Shown here: piece after piece, positions 1 to 8,256 of the stretch
Layout of the letters: every line of letters starts with the position of its first letter
Position numbering within the stretch: position 1 is the stretch's first letter
NCBI GenBank assembly: GCA_050693875.1
Contig: JBOGWP010000079.1
Coordinates: 1-34,810 of the forward strand
Direction of reading: 5' to 3'
Length of the DNA: 34,810 nucleotides
Source: JBOGWP01 sp050693875
Lineage (GTDB): Bacteria; Actinomycetota; CADDZG01; JAHWKV01; JBOGWP01
Program-made: the position numbers and the translations under genes
Notes under the pieces: generated by a model
Told to the model about the DNA's origin: nothing
Database searches by the model: none
What the model saw: only the letters and a program-made list of their open reading frames with translations

Positions 1-260
1 TCGTTGTCCAGGCCCACGGACAGCTCTTGCGGATGGACCTGCCTTTCCGGGTCAAGGGCTGATGCTCGCCCTCACGGAACGATGTGCTGCTGGTAACTCT
101 TCACGCTCTTTCGGAACGATGTGCTGCTGTTTGTGAACTAGCAGCCGCAACCTCGACCTCGATCTCCACGGCGTGACCGCACGCAGCGAGCCGCAGATCA
201 CCGGCCCGAGCCACTACGGCCGCTGGTGGACGCTGAAGAGAGGCTGAGCCGCGCGGAGGA
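1..260. other. Left-edge region without a recognisable gene
   Basis: No convincing complete gene is visible. Frame 3 of the plus strand is open from the window edge and ends at TGA 60-62 with residues reading VVQAHGQLLRMDLPFRVKG, which could be the C-terminus of a gene starting outside the window. A second short open stretch, about 137-247, ends in GPSHYGRWWTLKRG and has coding-like codons but no start. Neither fragment resembles a family I recognise. The stretch also holds the 18-bp direct repeat listed separately. Uma2 (minus strand) ends at 261. Confidence 0.35.
75..129. repeat. Pair of 18-bp direct repeats, 37 bp apart
   Basis: CGGAACGATGTGCTGCTG occurs exactly at 75-92 and again at 112-129, start-to-start distance 37 bp. 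The 19 bp between the copies are unrelated to them. Only two copies are visible, so this is not a CRISPR array. It could be an operator pair, a small local duplication, or the end of a mobile element whose rest lies outside the window. Confidence 0.6.
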
Positions 261-818
261 TCAGACGAAGAGCGATGCGATCTCGATCCGGAAACCGGGG
301 ACGCTTCCCGACTCGAGGACGCCGGAAACGACCACGTCGTCTTCCCGGTATCCATCCGGTGAGGGAGAGCGGTACCGGTGAACCCGGCGCTGCTCCTGGT
401 CGATGACCCACGCCTCCGGAATTCCAGCCCGGGCGAAGAGCGGCGCTTTCACCTCGCGGTCATAGCGCCCGGTGGTGTCTGCGACCTCGACGATCAGCAG
501 GACGTCCTCGGGGCTGGGGTGCCCGCCGGCGTAGAAGTCGTCGCGGGGTCGGAGCACGGCGAGGTCCGGCTGGGGCTCGGAGAAGTCCCCGAGCCGCACG
601 GGATTCTGGACCCGCACAATCGCGCGCCTGCCGATCAAGCTCGTGAATTCCTGAGTGAGCCGATCGACGCAGCCGGCGTGTTTACTGCCGATCGCTGCCA
701 TCTCGACGATCTCCCCCTCGATCAGCTCCACGCGGTCGTCCTCGCCGAGGATCCCGGCCTCGCCCATGCGTTCGTACTCACCGACCCGGAAGCGATACCG
801 CTGCGGCTGGACGGCCAT
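261..818 (-). CDS. Uma2-family (DUF820) putative endonuclease
   Basis: A 185-residue protein with the Uma2/DUF820 layout, a restriction-endonuclease-like fold of the PD-(D/E)XK superfamily. Visible landmarks are an early RVELIEGEIVEM (Glu in the first motif), SEPQPDLAVLRP (the conserved P-D before the core strand) and LLIVEVADTTGRYDREVK, where the E-V and the later Lys fit the catalytic E-x-V...K pattern. Length is normal for the family. Uma2 proteins are common in Cyanobacteria, Chloroflexi and Actinomycetota and their cellular role is mostly unknown. The gene lies 26 bp behind hemQ, but the TATCAT box 7 nt before its ATG suggests its own leaderless transcript, so it need not belong to the heme operon. 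Confidence 0.85.
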   Translation of the reverse strand: MAVQPQRYRFRVGEYERMGEAGILGEDDRVELIEGEIVEMAAIGSKHAGCVDRLTQEFTSLIGRRAIVRVQNPVRLGDFSEPQPDLAVLRPRDDFYAGGHPSPEDVLLIVEVADTTGRYDREVKAPLFARAGIPEAWVIDQEQRRVHRYRSPSPDGYREDDVVVSGVLESGSVPGFRIEIASLFV

Positions 819-825
819 GGTGGCA

Positions 826-831
826 ATGATA
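826..831 (-). promoter_or_regulatory. Putative -10 box (TATCAT) of the Uma2 gene
   Basis: On the minus strand TATCAT is followed by 7 nt and then the ATG of the Uma2 gene. No Shine-Dalgarno lies between, so transcription would begin at or next to the start codon. The box lies in the 26-bp gap behind hemQ. Confidence 0.5.
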
Positions 832-844
832 GAGGCCGGGGGTG

Positions 845-1534
845 TCAGCTCCCGCCGTCGAGCTGGTCGAGGATCCCGGCGAGCGGCATCTTCACGCAGG
901 TGAAGATGGGCACGTCGCGCTCGGTGTAGCTCGACGACTCCGACTCCCGCAGCTCCATCACCAGGTCGAGGAAGTCGGCGACCGAGTCGCCCTCGAAGGC
1001 GACCACGAACTCCTGGTCGTCGATGCCGAACGAGTAGGCGGTGTGGATCTTGATCGCGGGGTACTTGTGGCCGACGCGGAAGTGCTCGCCCATGATCCGG
1101 CGGCGCTCCTCGTAGGGGAGCCGGTACCAGGGGCGCATCTTCACCATCGGATAGATGAAGAGGTACTTCGAGCCGACCGGTCCGGGCGGAAGCTCGGACT
1201 CCTGCCCGGCGTGCTTGTGACCCTTCAGGTAGATCGAGGGGCGCGTCATCGCCAGATACGAGTACGAGGGGACCAGCGCGCGTCCGAGGCCGGTGGCATT
1301 GATGCCAGCCTGCAGCTCCTGGATCGCCTCAGGGCCGTCGGCGATCTCCCACAGGCACAGGTCGGCGTCGGCCCGCAGCCCGACGGTCGAGTACGGGTGG
1401 ATCTCGACCTCGCCCTGCCCGCCGAGTTTGTCGAGAAGCTCCTTCTTGTGCAGCGCTCGTTCCTCGGGCGGGAGCAGCCGCCATGCCGGGTCGACGCGGT
1501 ACAGCGCATAGCGCATCAGCTTCCGCTCGGTCAT
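845..1534 (-). CDS. hemQ: Coproheme decarboxylase HemQ/ChdC (chlorite dismutase family)
   Basis: HemQ performs the last step of the coproporphyrin-dependent heme pathway, decarboxylating Fe-coproporphyrin III at propionates 2 and 4 with peroxide to give heme b; it is cytosolic. The 229-residue protein has the chlorite dismutase-like core: IYPMVKMRPWYRLPYEERR with the radical-forming Tyr128 and Lys132, and His151 in MGEHFRVGH at the spacing of the proximal heme ligand in actinobacterial ChdC (23 residues after the Tyr). The later YSFGIDDQEFVVAFE segment is also typical. The start is the ATG at 1534, which overlaps the hemL stop as ATGA, so the two are translationally coupled. It closes the heme cluster. 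Confidence 0.93.
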   Translation of the reverse strand: MTERKLMRYALYRVDPAWRLLPPEERALHKKELLDKLGGQGEVEIHPYSTVGLRADADLCLWEIADGPEAIQELQAGINATGLGRALVPSYSYLAMTRPSIYLKGHKHAGQESELPPGPVGSKYLFIYPMVKMRPWYRLPYEERRRIMGEHFRVGHKYPAIKIHTAYSFGIDDQEFVVAFEGDSVADFLDLVMELRESESSSYTERDVPIFTCVKMPLAGILDQLDGGS

Positions 1535-2838
1535 CTCGCCATCCTTTCGAACGCCCGGCCCGCCGCCGCTACGATCTCCGCCACGTCGTCGTCGGTGTGC
1601 GCGAGCGAGACGAAGGCGGCCTCGAGTTGCGAGGGAGGAAGATACACGCCCCCGTCGAGCATGTGGTGAAAGAAGCGGGCGTAGGCGCTCCGATCGGCGC
1701 GCTGCGCCGCGGCCAGGTCGGCGACCGAGTGGTCGGTGAAGAAGGCCGTCAGCATCGAGCCGACCCGCTGCACGGTGATCTCGATGCCGGCCGTTCGCGC
1801 CGCGTCCCCGAGGCCCGCGGCCAGGGTCGCCCCGAGGGTGTCGAGCCGTTCGTAGACGCCCGGCCGGCCGAGCTCCCCAAGTGTGGCCAGCCCCGCCGCG
1901 ACGCTGACCGGGTTTCCCGACAGCGTGCCCGCCTGGTAGACGGGACCGGACGGCGCCACCAGCTCCATGAGCTCCCGGCGCCCGCAGTAGGCGCCGACGG
2001 GAAGGCCGCCCCCGATCACCTTGCCGAGGGTGGTCAGGTCGGGGGAGACCCCGAGCATCCCCTGGGCCCCGCTCCATCCCACCCGGAAGCCGGTCACCAC
2101 CTCGTCGAAGACGAGCAGCGCGCCGGATGCGTCGCACCGGGCGCGGAGGCCTTCAAGGAACCCGGGGGCCGGGGGGACCACCCCCATGTTGGCGGCGATG
2201 GGCTCGACGATGACCGCCGCGAGGTCGTCTCCGAACCGGTCGAACGCCAGGTCGACCGACTCCGGCGAGTTGTACTCCGCCACGACGGTGTCGCCTCGGG
2301 CGCCGTCCGTGATGCCGGGCGAGTCCGGCAGGCCCAGCGTCGCCGGGCCGGACCCGGCCGAGACCAGCAGGGCGTCGACGTGCCCGTGGTAGCAGCCGGC
2401 GAACTTGAGGACGCTGGCGCGCCGGGTGGCGGCCCGGGCAAGACGCAGGGCGCTCGTCGTCGCCTCCGTCCCCGACGAGACGAGCCGCACCATCTCGACC
2501 GAGGGGAGGGCCGAGACGATCAGCTCGGCGAGGTCGACCTCGGAGGCCGTCGGGGCGCCGAACGAGGTCCCGCGTGCCGCCGAATCGGCGACGGCCTGGG
2601 CGACGGCGGGGTGGGCGTGGCCGAGGATCAGCGGCCCCCACGACCCCAGCAGGTCCAGATAGCTCTGCCCGTCGGCGTCGGTTACCCGGGCCCCCGAACC
2701 GGAGGCGATGAAGCGGGGCGTTCCCCCGACCGCGCCGAAGGCGCGCACCGGCGAGCTGACCCCGCCCGGCATGACCTCGACCGCCCGCTCGTACAGGGCC
2801 TCGCTCGCGGCGAGTCGCTCGCGCAGGCGCGCCTCCAT
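1531..2838 (-). CDS. hemL: Glutamate-1-semialdehyde 2,1-aminomutase
   Basis: HemL converts glutamate-1-semialdehyde, the product of HemA, to 5-aminolevulinate. It is a class III PLP aminotransferase fold of 435 residues, the usual length. Visible are the N-terminal MPGGVSSPVRAFG, VSSGTEAT (phosphate-binding loop), CYHGHVD, LLVFDEVVTGFR and the PLP lysine K273 in TLGKVIGGGLPVG. The reading frame is open for about 200 more codons upstream, but ATG 2838 is the start that fits the family N-terminus and overlaps the hemB stop by one base (TGATG). Its own stop overlaps the hemQ start (ATGA). Confidence 0.96.
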   Translation of the reverse strand: MEARLRERLAASEALYERAVEVMPGGVSSPVRAFGAVGGTPRFIASGSGARVTDADGQSYLDLLGSWGPLILGHAHPAVAQAVADSAARGTSFGAPTASEVDLAELIVSALPSVEMVRLVSSGTEATTSALRLARAATRRASVLKFAGCYHGHVDALLVSAGSGPATLGLPDSPGITDGARGDTVVAEYNSPESVDLAFDRFGDDLAAVIVEPIAANMGVVPPAPGFLEGLRARCDASGALLVFDEVVTGFRVGWSGAQGMLGVSPDLTTLGKVIGGGLPVGAYCGRRELMELVAPSGPVYQAGTLSGNPVSVAAGLATLGELGRPGVYERLDTLGATLAAGLGDAARTAGIEITVQRVGSMLTAFFTDHSVADLAAAQRADRSAYARFFHHMLDGGVYLPPSQLEAAFVSLAHTDDDVAEIVAAAGRAFERMAR

Positions 2839-3812
2839 CAGGCCTGCGCCAGCCAGCGGGCGGCGTCGAGCGCGTGATAGGTGATCACGAAGTCCGCGCC
2901 CGCCCGCACGATCGCGGTCAACACCTCGAGCGCGGCCCGCTGCTCGTCGAGCCATCCCCGCTCGGCCGCTGCCTTGACCATGGCGAACTCGCCGCTCACG
3001 TTGTACGCGGAGAGGGGGGAGTCGAACCGAGCTCGCGCCTCGTGGATGAGGTCGAGGTAGGCCAGCGCCGGCTTGACCATGGCGATGTCGGCCCCCTCGG
3101 CGAGGTCTCGCTCGATGCTCGCCAGCCCCTGACGCCGGTCGGGCGGGTCGATCTGATACCCGCGCCGGTCGCCGAATGAGGGCGCGCAGCCGGCGACGTC
3201 GCGAAACGGCCCGTACATCGACGAGGCGAACTTGGCCGAGTAGGCCATGATGCCGGCGTCCTCGTGCCCGGCGTCGTCGAGCGCCCGGCGGATCGCCCCC
3301 ACTCGCCCGTCCATCATGTCCGAGGGGGAGACGAAGTCGGCGCCCGCCCGCGCCTGCGAGACCGCCACCTCGGCGAGGACGTCGACGCTTGCGTCGTTCA
3401 CCACGTGCTGGTCTTCGACGATCCCGCAATGGCCGTGGTTGGTGTACCCGCACAGGCACGTGTCGGCGAGGACCACCAGCGACGGGGCGGCGGACTTGGC
3501 CTCCGCGATCGCTCGCTGGGCGGGGCCGTCGGCGGCGGCGGCGCGGCTCCCGCGCTCGTCCTTCTGCTCCGTCACGCCGAAGATGAGCAGCCCCGGCACG
3601 CCGAGCGACTCGGCCTCCTTGGCGATCACCCCCACACGCTCGGGGGGCCAGTGGTGGTGGCCGGGGAGCGAAGGCAGCGGCTGCTCCTCGGCGATCCCGT
3701 CGGCGACGAATACGGGCAGCACGAAGCGGTCGGGGGTGAGGCGCGTCTCGGCGACGAGGCGGCGGATGGCGTCGCTCCCGCGCAGCCGGCGGAGCCTGCG
3801 AAGCTCGGTCAT
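2838..3812 (-). CDS. hemB: Delta-aminolevulinic acid dehydratase (porphobilinogen synthase), zinc type
   Basis: HemB condenses two 5-aminolevulinates to porphobilinogen. The 324-residue protein carries the zinc-binding cysteines Cys119, Cys121 and Cys129 in DTCLCGYTNHGHCG, so it is the zinc-dependent rather than the magnesium-only type. The Schiff-base lysines are Lys194 in YSAKFASSMYGPFRD and Lys247 in MVKPALAYLD. The N-terminal LRRLRGSDAIRRLVAET is shorter than in many family members but the core is complete. It follows hemD after a 75-bp gap, the largest gap in the cluster, and overlaps hemL by one base. Confidence 0.97.
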   Translation of the reverse strand: MTELRRLRRLRGSDAIRRLVAETRLTPDRFVLPVFVADGIAEEQPLPSLPGHHHWPPERVGVIAKEAESLGVPGLLIFGVTEQKDERGSRAAAADGPAQRAIAEAKSAAPSLVVLADTCLCGYTNHGHCGIVEDQHVVNDASVDVLAEVAVSQARAGADFVSPSDMMDGRVGAIRRALDDAGHEDAGIMAYSAKFASSMYGPFRDVAGCAPSFGDRRGYQIDPPDRRQGLASIERDLAEGADIAMVKPALAYLDLIHEARARFDSPLSAYNVSGEFAMVKAAAERGWLDEQRAALEVLTAIVRAGADFVITYHALDAARWLAQA

Positions 3813-3887
3813 CGCGAGGACATTCTCGCAGGCTTCCGCCCCGGCCGAGGCCTGACCCTTCCTATCCTCCCCGAACGAGGGCGCTCC

Positions 3888-4643
3888 TCACCTCGCTCCC
3901 GGGAGCCGCCCGAGGATCGCCGCCACCAGCCCCTCCACGGTGTGGGGGGACGCTTCGACGTCCACGCGGATGCCGTTGGCCCTGCAGGCCGCGGCCGTGG
4001 CCGGCCCGATGCAGGCGATCCTTGCCGCCGGCGGAGCACCTCCGACCGCGGTGACGAAGGCGTGGACGATCGAGGCGCTCGTGAGTGCGATCACGTCGAC
4101 GCCATCGCGCAGTGCCTGCCGGATCTTCTCGGCGCCCGCGTGGACCGTTCCGTAGGCGTCGGCCCGCTGCACCTCGAATCCCCGTGCCCTCAGCCGCTCC
4201 TCCAGCTCCGGGCCCGCCACCTCGGCCCGGATGAGCAGGGCTCGTCTCGGAGGCTCGGGCAGTTCCTCCGCGAGCGCGGCGGTGGTGTACCGGCTCGGCA
4301 TCCACTCCACCGCCACTCCCTGACGCTCGAGGGAGGCTCGGGTCGCCGGGCCGACCGCGGCCACCCGGCGGGGGAGCACCGAGGTATCGAGCCCGAGGAC
4401 ATGGAGCCGCTCCAGCGTCGCCGCTACGCCGTTGACGCTCGTGAACGCGATCCAGTCGTACCCTCCTGCCTCGGCGAGGGCGGCGTCGAGCCCGCCCCAG
4501 TTTGCAGGAGGAACGATGCGCACCGCCGCGACCGCGACTGGCTTGGCCCCCTCTGCGGCGAGCATGGCCGCGAGCTCCTCGGCCTGCCCCTCGGGGCGCA
4601 GCACGAGGATTCGGCGGCCGGCGAGGGCGCCTTCGGCGTTCAC
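3888..4643 (-). CDS. hemD: Uroporphyrinogen-III synthase
   Basis: HemD closes and inverts ring D of hydroxymethylbilane to form uroporphyrinogen III. Sequence is poorly conserved in this family; the call rests on the two-lobed pattern with GRRILVLRPEGQAEELAAML at the start, WIAFTSVNGVAAT, VAAVGPATRASLERQG, ALTSASIVHAFV and the C-terminal IACIGPATAAACRANG, plus the position directly behind hemC. The start taken is GTG 4643, which overlaps the hemC stop as GTGA and gives 251 residues, the normal size. The frame is open 90 nt further upstream, but that part lies inside hemC and adds an arginine-rich stretch unlike the family. Confidence 0.93.
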   Translation of the reverse strand: MNAEGALAGRRILVLRPEGQAEELAAMLAAEGAKPVAVAAVRIVPPANWGGLDAALAEAGGYDWIAFTSVNGVAATLERLHVLGLDTSVLPRRVAAVGPATRASLERQGVAVEWMPSRYTTAALAEELPEPPRRALLIRAEVAGPELEERLRARGFEVQRADAYGTVHAGAEKIRQALRDGVDVIALTSASIVHAFVTAVGGAPPAARIACIGPATAAACRANGIRVDVEASPHTVEGLVAAILGRLPGAR

Positions 4644-5542
4644 AGTAGCTCCCGCGCGCCCATGGATTCCAGCTCGCTCGCGACCCGCTCCGCCACGGTA
4701 TGGGCGTCGGCGCGCGCGCCGCGGCTGAAGCACCGAACCTGGCGCGTGCCGTCGGCGGAGGTCGCCGCGGCGTGGATCGTCAACGTCCGATCCTCGACGA
4801 TGGCGAGCGTTGCCAGGGGCAGCATGCAGCCGCCCCCGAGCGCTCGCAGCACCGCCCGCTCGGCCGTGACCGCGATGCGAGTGGCGGCGTCGTCGAGCGC
4901 GGCGACGACCCGGGCGAGCGCGGTGTCGGTCGATCGAACCTCGACCGCCAGCGCTCCCTGGCCGGGGGCCGGCAGCAGCACGTCGTGGTCGAGGATCTCG
5001 TCGGCGGCCAGACCGAGGCGCTCGAGCCCGGCGGCGGCGAGCACGGCCGCATCGATCTCGCCCTCGCGCACCCGCTGCACCCGGGTGGGGACGTTGCCCC
5101 GCAGCGGGACGACGTCGAGGTCCGGGCGGGCGCGCCGGAGCTGCGCAACCCGCCGCGGGCTGCCCGTTCCCACCCGGGCGCCCAAGGGAAGGTCGGCGAG
5201 CCGGCTCCCGACGATCGCATCGCGTGGGTCGGCCCGCTCCGGGACCGCCGCGAGCGTGATGCCCTCGACCGGGTCGGTCGGCAGGTCCTTCAGCGAGTGG
5301 ACGGCCAGATCGACGTCACCCGCACGAAGGGCTTCCTGCACCTCCTTGACGAACACGCCCGTCCCGCGGGGGGCGGTGGCGCTGCGGTCACCGGTGGTCC
5401 GGATCACGACCGGCTCCAGGGTCGTATCGGGCAGGAGGGGCCGCAGACGCTCGAGCACCCACTCGGTCTGCGCCAGGGCGAGTCGGCTGCCGCGAGTCCC
5501 GGCGCGGAGCGTCCGGGGCGGGTGCGGCTGCGATGCGCTCAC
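4640..5542 (-). CDS. hemC: Hydroxymethylbilane synthase (porphobilinogen deaminase)
   Basis: HemC polymerises four porphobilinogens to hydroxymethylbilane on a covalently bound dipyrromethane cofactor. The 300-residue protein has all landmarks: RAGTRGSRLALAQ, the catalytic Asp86 in AVHSLKDLP, VGTGSPRRVAQL, LRGNVPTRVQRV and the cofactor-bearing Cys239 in LGGGCMLPLA. The start is GTG 5542, 21 bp behind the hemA stop; only a weak purine stretch precedes it. The stop overlaps hemD (GTGA). Confidence 0.97.
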   Translation of the reverse strand: MSASQPHPPRTLRAGTRGSRLALAQTEWVLERLRPLLPDTTLEPVVIRTTGDRSATAPRGTGVFVKEVQEALRAGDVDLAVHSLKDLPTDPVEGITLAAVPERADPRDAIVGSRLADLPLGARVGTGSPRRVAQLRRARPDLDVVPLRGNVPTRVQRVREGEIDAAVLAAAGLERLGLAADEILDHDVLLPAPGQGALAVEVRSTDTALARVVAALDDAATRIAVTAERAVLRALGGGCMLPLATLAIVEDRTLTIHAAATSADGTRQVRCFSRGARADAHTVAERVASELESMGARELL

Positions 5543-5563
5543 CGGCGGTTCCCGCCCCGGGCG

Positions 5564-6760
5564 TCAGGGCTCGAGGCCGAAGAGCCGGGAGATGAGCTCG
5601 CGGGTCTCCTCGTCGGCATCCCGCAGCGCCGCGGTCGGCCCGTGGAGGAGCTTGTTGGTGATGCGCATCGCCAGCGAGGCGATGCGCTCATGGTCGTCGG
5701 GAGACAGCCGCATCCCCGAGATGGTGCGAGCGACCTCCTCTCGGACCATCAGCTCGGCACGGGCCCGCAGGTCGCGAATCACCGGGCCGGACGCGCGGGT
5801 GTCGAGCCAGCGCTCGAGCTCGGCAACCTCCTTGCGGACCAGCGCCTCGGCGTCGATCAGCGCCGAGGTGACCTCCGGCCCCCGTGGGCCCGGGATCTCC
5901 TCGAGGCTGCGCAGCTCGACGCCCTCCACCTCGTCGACATCGACGGCCCGCGGGACCGACAGGTCCAGCACGATGAACGGGTCGCTCCCGTTGCCCCGGG
6001 GGAGGTGGGGGGGGCGAACCAGCATCCCTCCCGAGACCGCCACCACGGCGAACTCGGCATCGAGCAGAACCCCGGGAAGGTCGTCGAGCGGGTGGACGGT
6101 GGCGTCGGCCCGGCGGGCGAGCCGCTCCGCCGCGGCGGAGCTGCGGCTGACCACCTGGAGCTTGGCGCCGGCCGACCGCAGCGACAGCGCCGCATCCGTC
6201 GCCGCCATCCCGGCCCCGACGACGGCGCCGCGGCGCCCCTCGAGCGTCCCGAACCGGGATGCCAGGTAGGAGGCCGCGATGGTTCCGATGCTCTGCCCGA
6301 GGCGGCCGAGCGGCGTCTCGGTCCGCGCCCGCTTTCCCAGGTGGATCGCCCGGCCGAACACGTTCGACAGCACCGGCCCGGCCGCGCCTTCCTGCTGCGC
6401 CAGGACGTACGACCGCCGCACCTGTGCGAGCACCTGCGGCTCGCCGACGACGAGCGAGTCGAGCCCGCAGGCGACCCGGAAGAGGTGTTCGATGGCCTCG
6501 GCCCCATCCATGAAGCGCAGGTCGTGCTGGTCGGTCGGCCGGAGGCCGGGGAGCAGGCCGGCGATGACGTGGACGGCGTCGGCCTCGGCCCCATCGGCGG
6601 TGGCGTACACCTCGGTGCGGTGACAGGTGCAGAGGATGGCGAGCTCTCCCACGCCCGGCCTGGAGGCGCGCAGCACCTTCCGCTGGCCGTCCTCGTCGAG
6701 GGCGAGGCGGGCACGCAGCTCGCTGGGGGCGTCGCGACCGGCGCCGAGGGCGATGATCAC
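5564..6760 (-). CDS. hemA: Glutamyl-tRNA reductase
   Basis: HemA reduces the glutamate of Glu-tRNA(Glu) with NADPH to glutamate-1-semialdehyde, the committed and usually regulated step of the C5 pathway. The 398-residue protein shows the catalytic Cys46 in ILCTCHRTEVYA (usually STCNR), the signature HLFRVACGLDSLVVGEPQVL, a nucleotide-binding GAVVGAGMAATDAALSL and a C-terminal dimerisation helix region. The N-terminus VIIALGAGRDAP is a little shorter than average but includes the first strand. The start is GTG 6760, 15 bp behind the EamA stop, with no visible Shine-Dalgarno. Its substrate comes from gltX and tRNA-Glu, both in this window. Confidence 0.96.
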   Translation of the reverse strand: MIIALGAGRDAPSELRARLALDEDGQRKVLRASRPGVGELAILCTCHRTEVYATADGAEADAVHVIAGLLPGLRPTDQHDLRFMDGAEAIEHLFRVACGLDSLVVGEPQVLAQVRRSYVLAQQEGAAGPVLSNVFGRAIHLGKRARTETPLGRLGQSIGTIAASYLASRFGTLEGRRGAVVGAGMAATDAALSLRSAGAKLQVVSRSSAAAERLARRADATVHPLDDLPGVLLDAEFAVVAVSGGMLVRPPHLPRGNGSDPFIVLDLSVPRAVDVDEVEGVELRSLEEIPGPRGPEVTSALIDAEALVRKEVAELERWLDTRASGPVIRDLRARAELMVREEVARTISGMRLSPDDHERIASLAMRITNKLLHGPTAALRDADEETRELISRLFGLEP

Positions 6761-6775
6761 GGGGGCGAGGTGAGC

Positions 6776-7711
6776 TTACTCGACCGCCGCCCGTTCCTGG
6801 AGCTGCTCTTCGGCCAGCGGGCGATCCAGTTGGATCAGGCCGATGCCGGCAATCACCAGCGCCGCGCCCGCAACCTGGAGAGGACGGAGGGATTGCCCGA
6901 GCCAGACGAAGGCGATGAGCGCCGCGGCGACCGGCTCGAGCGTCGAGACGACGCCGGCACTCGAGGCGTCGACCCGTTCGAGCCCCCAGACGAACAGCAG
7001 GAACGGCACGATGGTCGTGACGGCCCCGAGGAAGAGGATGGCCGGAAGGTAGGAGGCGTCGAGGAGAATCTTGGGACGGCCCAGGACCAGCTGCACCAGC
7101 GCCCAGAACACCGACGAGACTGCAAACCCGGCGAAGACCGCACGCTGCGCGCCGAGCATCCGCCCGACGCGCTCGCCGGTGATCATGTAGGCGGCGAAGC
7201 CGACCGCGGAGGCCATCGCCGCGGCGACGCCGGCCGGGCGCAGGGGGCTCCCTCCGATGAGGGCGCGGTGGACCTCCGACAGCAGGGCGACCCCCGCGAG
7301 CGCCATCCCCAGCGCGCCGAGGACACGCCGCGAGAGGCGGCGCTGCTCGACGAGCGCGCTCCACGCCACCACCAGCCCGGGCGCGGTGTACTGGAACACG
7401 ACCGCGACCGCCACCGGCAGCAGCCCCACCGCCAGGTAGTAGGTGAAGTTGGCGAGGGCGAGCGAGAGCCCGAAGACGGCGAGGAGCGCGGGGTGTGGCA
7501 TCCCGCGGTCGTCGCCTTGACGCGGGCGATCGGCCCGGCGGCGCGTCGCCGCCGCGGCGATCAGCGCGGTTCCGACGAGGGCCACCCAGCTTCGGCCTGC
7601 GGTGAGCTCGACCACCGGCGCGCCGCGGTCGATGAGGGTCCGGGCGAAGGCCCCCCCGAACGCCCAGAGGACGGCTGCCGACGCGATCGCGAGGTAGGCG
7701 AGCGAGCCCAT
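6776..7711 (-). CDS. EamA/DMT-family transporter, first gene of the heme cluster
   Basis: A 311-residue integral membrane protein with about ten hydrophobic segments in two repeats, each of the EamA type (SAAVLWAFGGAFAR in the first, AAAMASAVGFAAYMITGERVG in the second), ending in a short charged tail. The drug/metabolite transporter superfamily exports amino acids, metabolites or toxic compounds; the substrate cannot be read from the sequence. It is the first gene of the run EamA-hemA-hemC-hemD-hemB-hemL-hemQ, 15 bp before hemA, so a role in exporting a heme precursor or a related metabolite is possible, but this is inference from position only. A TAGCAT box 6 nt before the ATG suggests a leaderless transcript for the cluster. 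Confidence 0.85.
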   Translation of the reverse strand: MGSLAYLAIASAAVLWAFGGAFARTLIDRGAPVVELTAGRSWVALVGTALIAAAATRRRADRPRQGDDRGMPHPALLAVFGLSLALANFTYYLAVGLLPVAVAVVFQYTAPGLVVAWSALVEQRRLSRRVLGALGMALAGVALLSEVHRALIGGSPLRPAGVAAAMASAVGFAAYMITGERVGRMLGAQRAVFAGFAVSSVFWALVQLVLGRPKILLDASYLPAILFLGAVTTIVPFLLFVWGLERVDASSAGVVSTLEPVAAALIAFVWLGQSLRPLQVAGAALVIAGIGLIQLDRPLAEEQLQERAAVE

Positions 7712-7717
7712 CCCGGC

Positions 7718-7723
7718 ATGCTA
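7718..7723 (-). promoter_or_regulatory. Putative -10 box (TAGCAT) of the heme cluster
   Basis: On the minus strand TAGCAT is followed by 6 nt and the ATG of the EamA gene, without a ribosome binding site between. This is the only promoter-like signal I see ahead of the seven-gene cluster, so it may drive hemACDBLQ as well. Confidence 0.5.
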
Positions 7724-7760
7724 CCGGCCCACGTCTCGAGGGGACCCGAGCAACTTGCTC

Positions 7761-7789
7761 TTGACTCTGCCGCGGCCCGGGGCTTCAAT
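7761..7789 (+). promoter_or_regulatory. Putative sigma70-type promoter of the VOC gene
   Basis: TTGACT (7761-7766) and TTCAAT (7784-7789) are separated by exactly 17 bp, a classical -35/-10 arrangement. The predicted start site is near 7796, and AGGAGGG (about 7806-7812) is a good ribosome binding site for the ATG at 7819. It diverges from the heme-cluster promoter, so both share an intergenic region of about 100 bp. Confidence 0.55.
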
Positions 7790-7818
7790 CGCGACACGCC
7801 TACCAGGAGGGCCCTGCC

Positions 7819-8199
7819 ATGTTGAGCGACCAAACCTTCGCCGCTACGCTTCCCGCCAAGGACCTGGAGCGCGCCCGGCGGTTCTACGAGGAGGTCCTGG
7901 GCTTCACCCCCGACTGGGAGTCGCCGGCAGGGATCCGCTACAAGTCCGGTGACGGCTACTTCGAGCTGTACCCGACCCAGTTCGCCGGCACCGCCCAGCA
8001 CACGCTTGGGGGCTGGAAGGTGGACGACCTCGAGGCCGCCATGGCCGAGCTCCGCGGAATGGGGATCACCTTCGAGGAGTACGACATGCCCGGGCTGAAG
8101 ACCCAGAACGGCATCGCAGAGATGGGGAGCGAGCGCGGGGCTTGGTTCAAGGACCCCGAGGGCAACATCCTGTCCCTCTACGAGAATCCCGAGGTCTGA
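7819..8199 (+). CDS. VOC (glyoxalase/bleomycin resistance/dioxygenase) superfamily protein
   Basis: A 126-residue single-domain protein with the vicinal oxygen chelate fold: FAATLPAKDLERARRFYEEVLGF at the start and the C-terminal WFKDPEGNILSLYE that usually carries the metal-binding Glu. Members include glyoxalase I, antibiotic-binding proteins and dioxygenases; the substrate cannot be inferred here. The usual first metal ligand position (often His near the N-terminus) is not obvious, so catalytic activity is uncertain. It has its own promoter and ribosome binding site. The downstream methyltransferase is in the same reading frame, separated by one stop codon and 57 nt. Confidence 0.85.
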   Translation: MLSDQTFAATLPAKDLERARRFYEEVLGFTPDWESPAGIRYKSGDGYFELYPTQFAGTAQHTLGGWKVDDLEAAMAELRGMGITFEEYDMPGLKTQNGIAEMGSERGAWFKDPEGNILSLYENPEV

Positions 8200-8256
8200 G
8201 GGGCGAAAACGCCGAGAGGCAGCCGGCGAGGAGCCGACGGGCCTTCGGCCGGGTGG

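Noticed and set aside
75..129. CRISPR array
   Set aside because: Only two repeat copies with a 19-bp spacer, no cas genes, no further units.
3264..7825. Very long open frames on the plus strand across the heme genes (up to about 1000 codons)
   Set aside because: They are antisense shadows of hemB, hemD, hemC, hemA and the EamA gene in GC-rich DNA; their composition is Arg/Gly/Pro-rich and no family pattern is visible.
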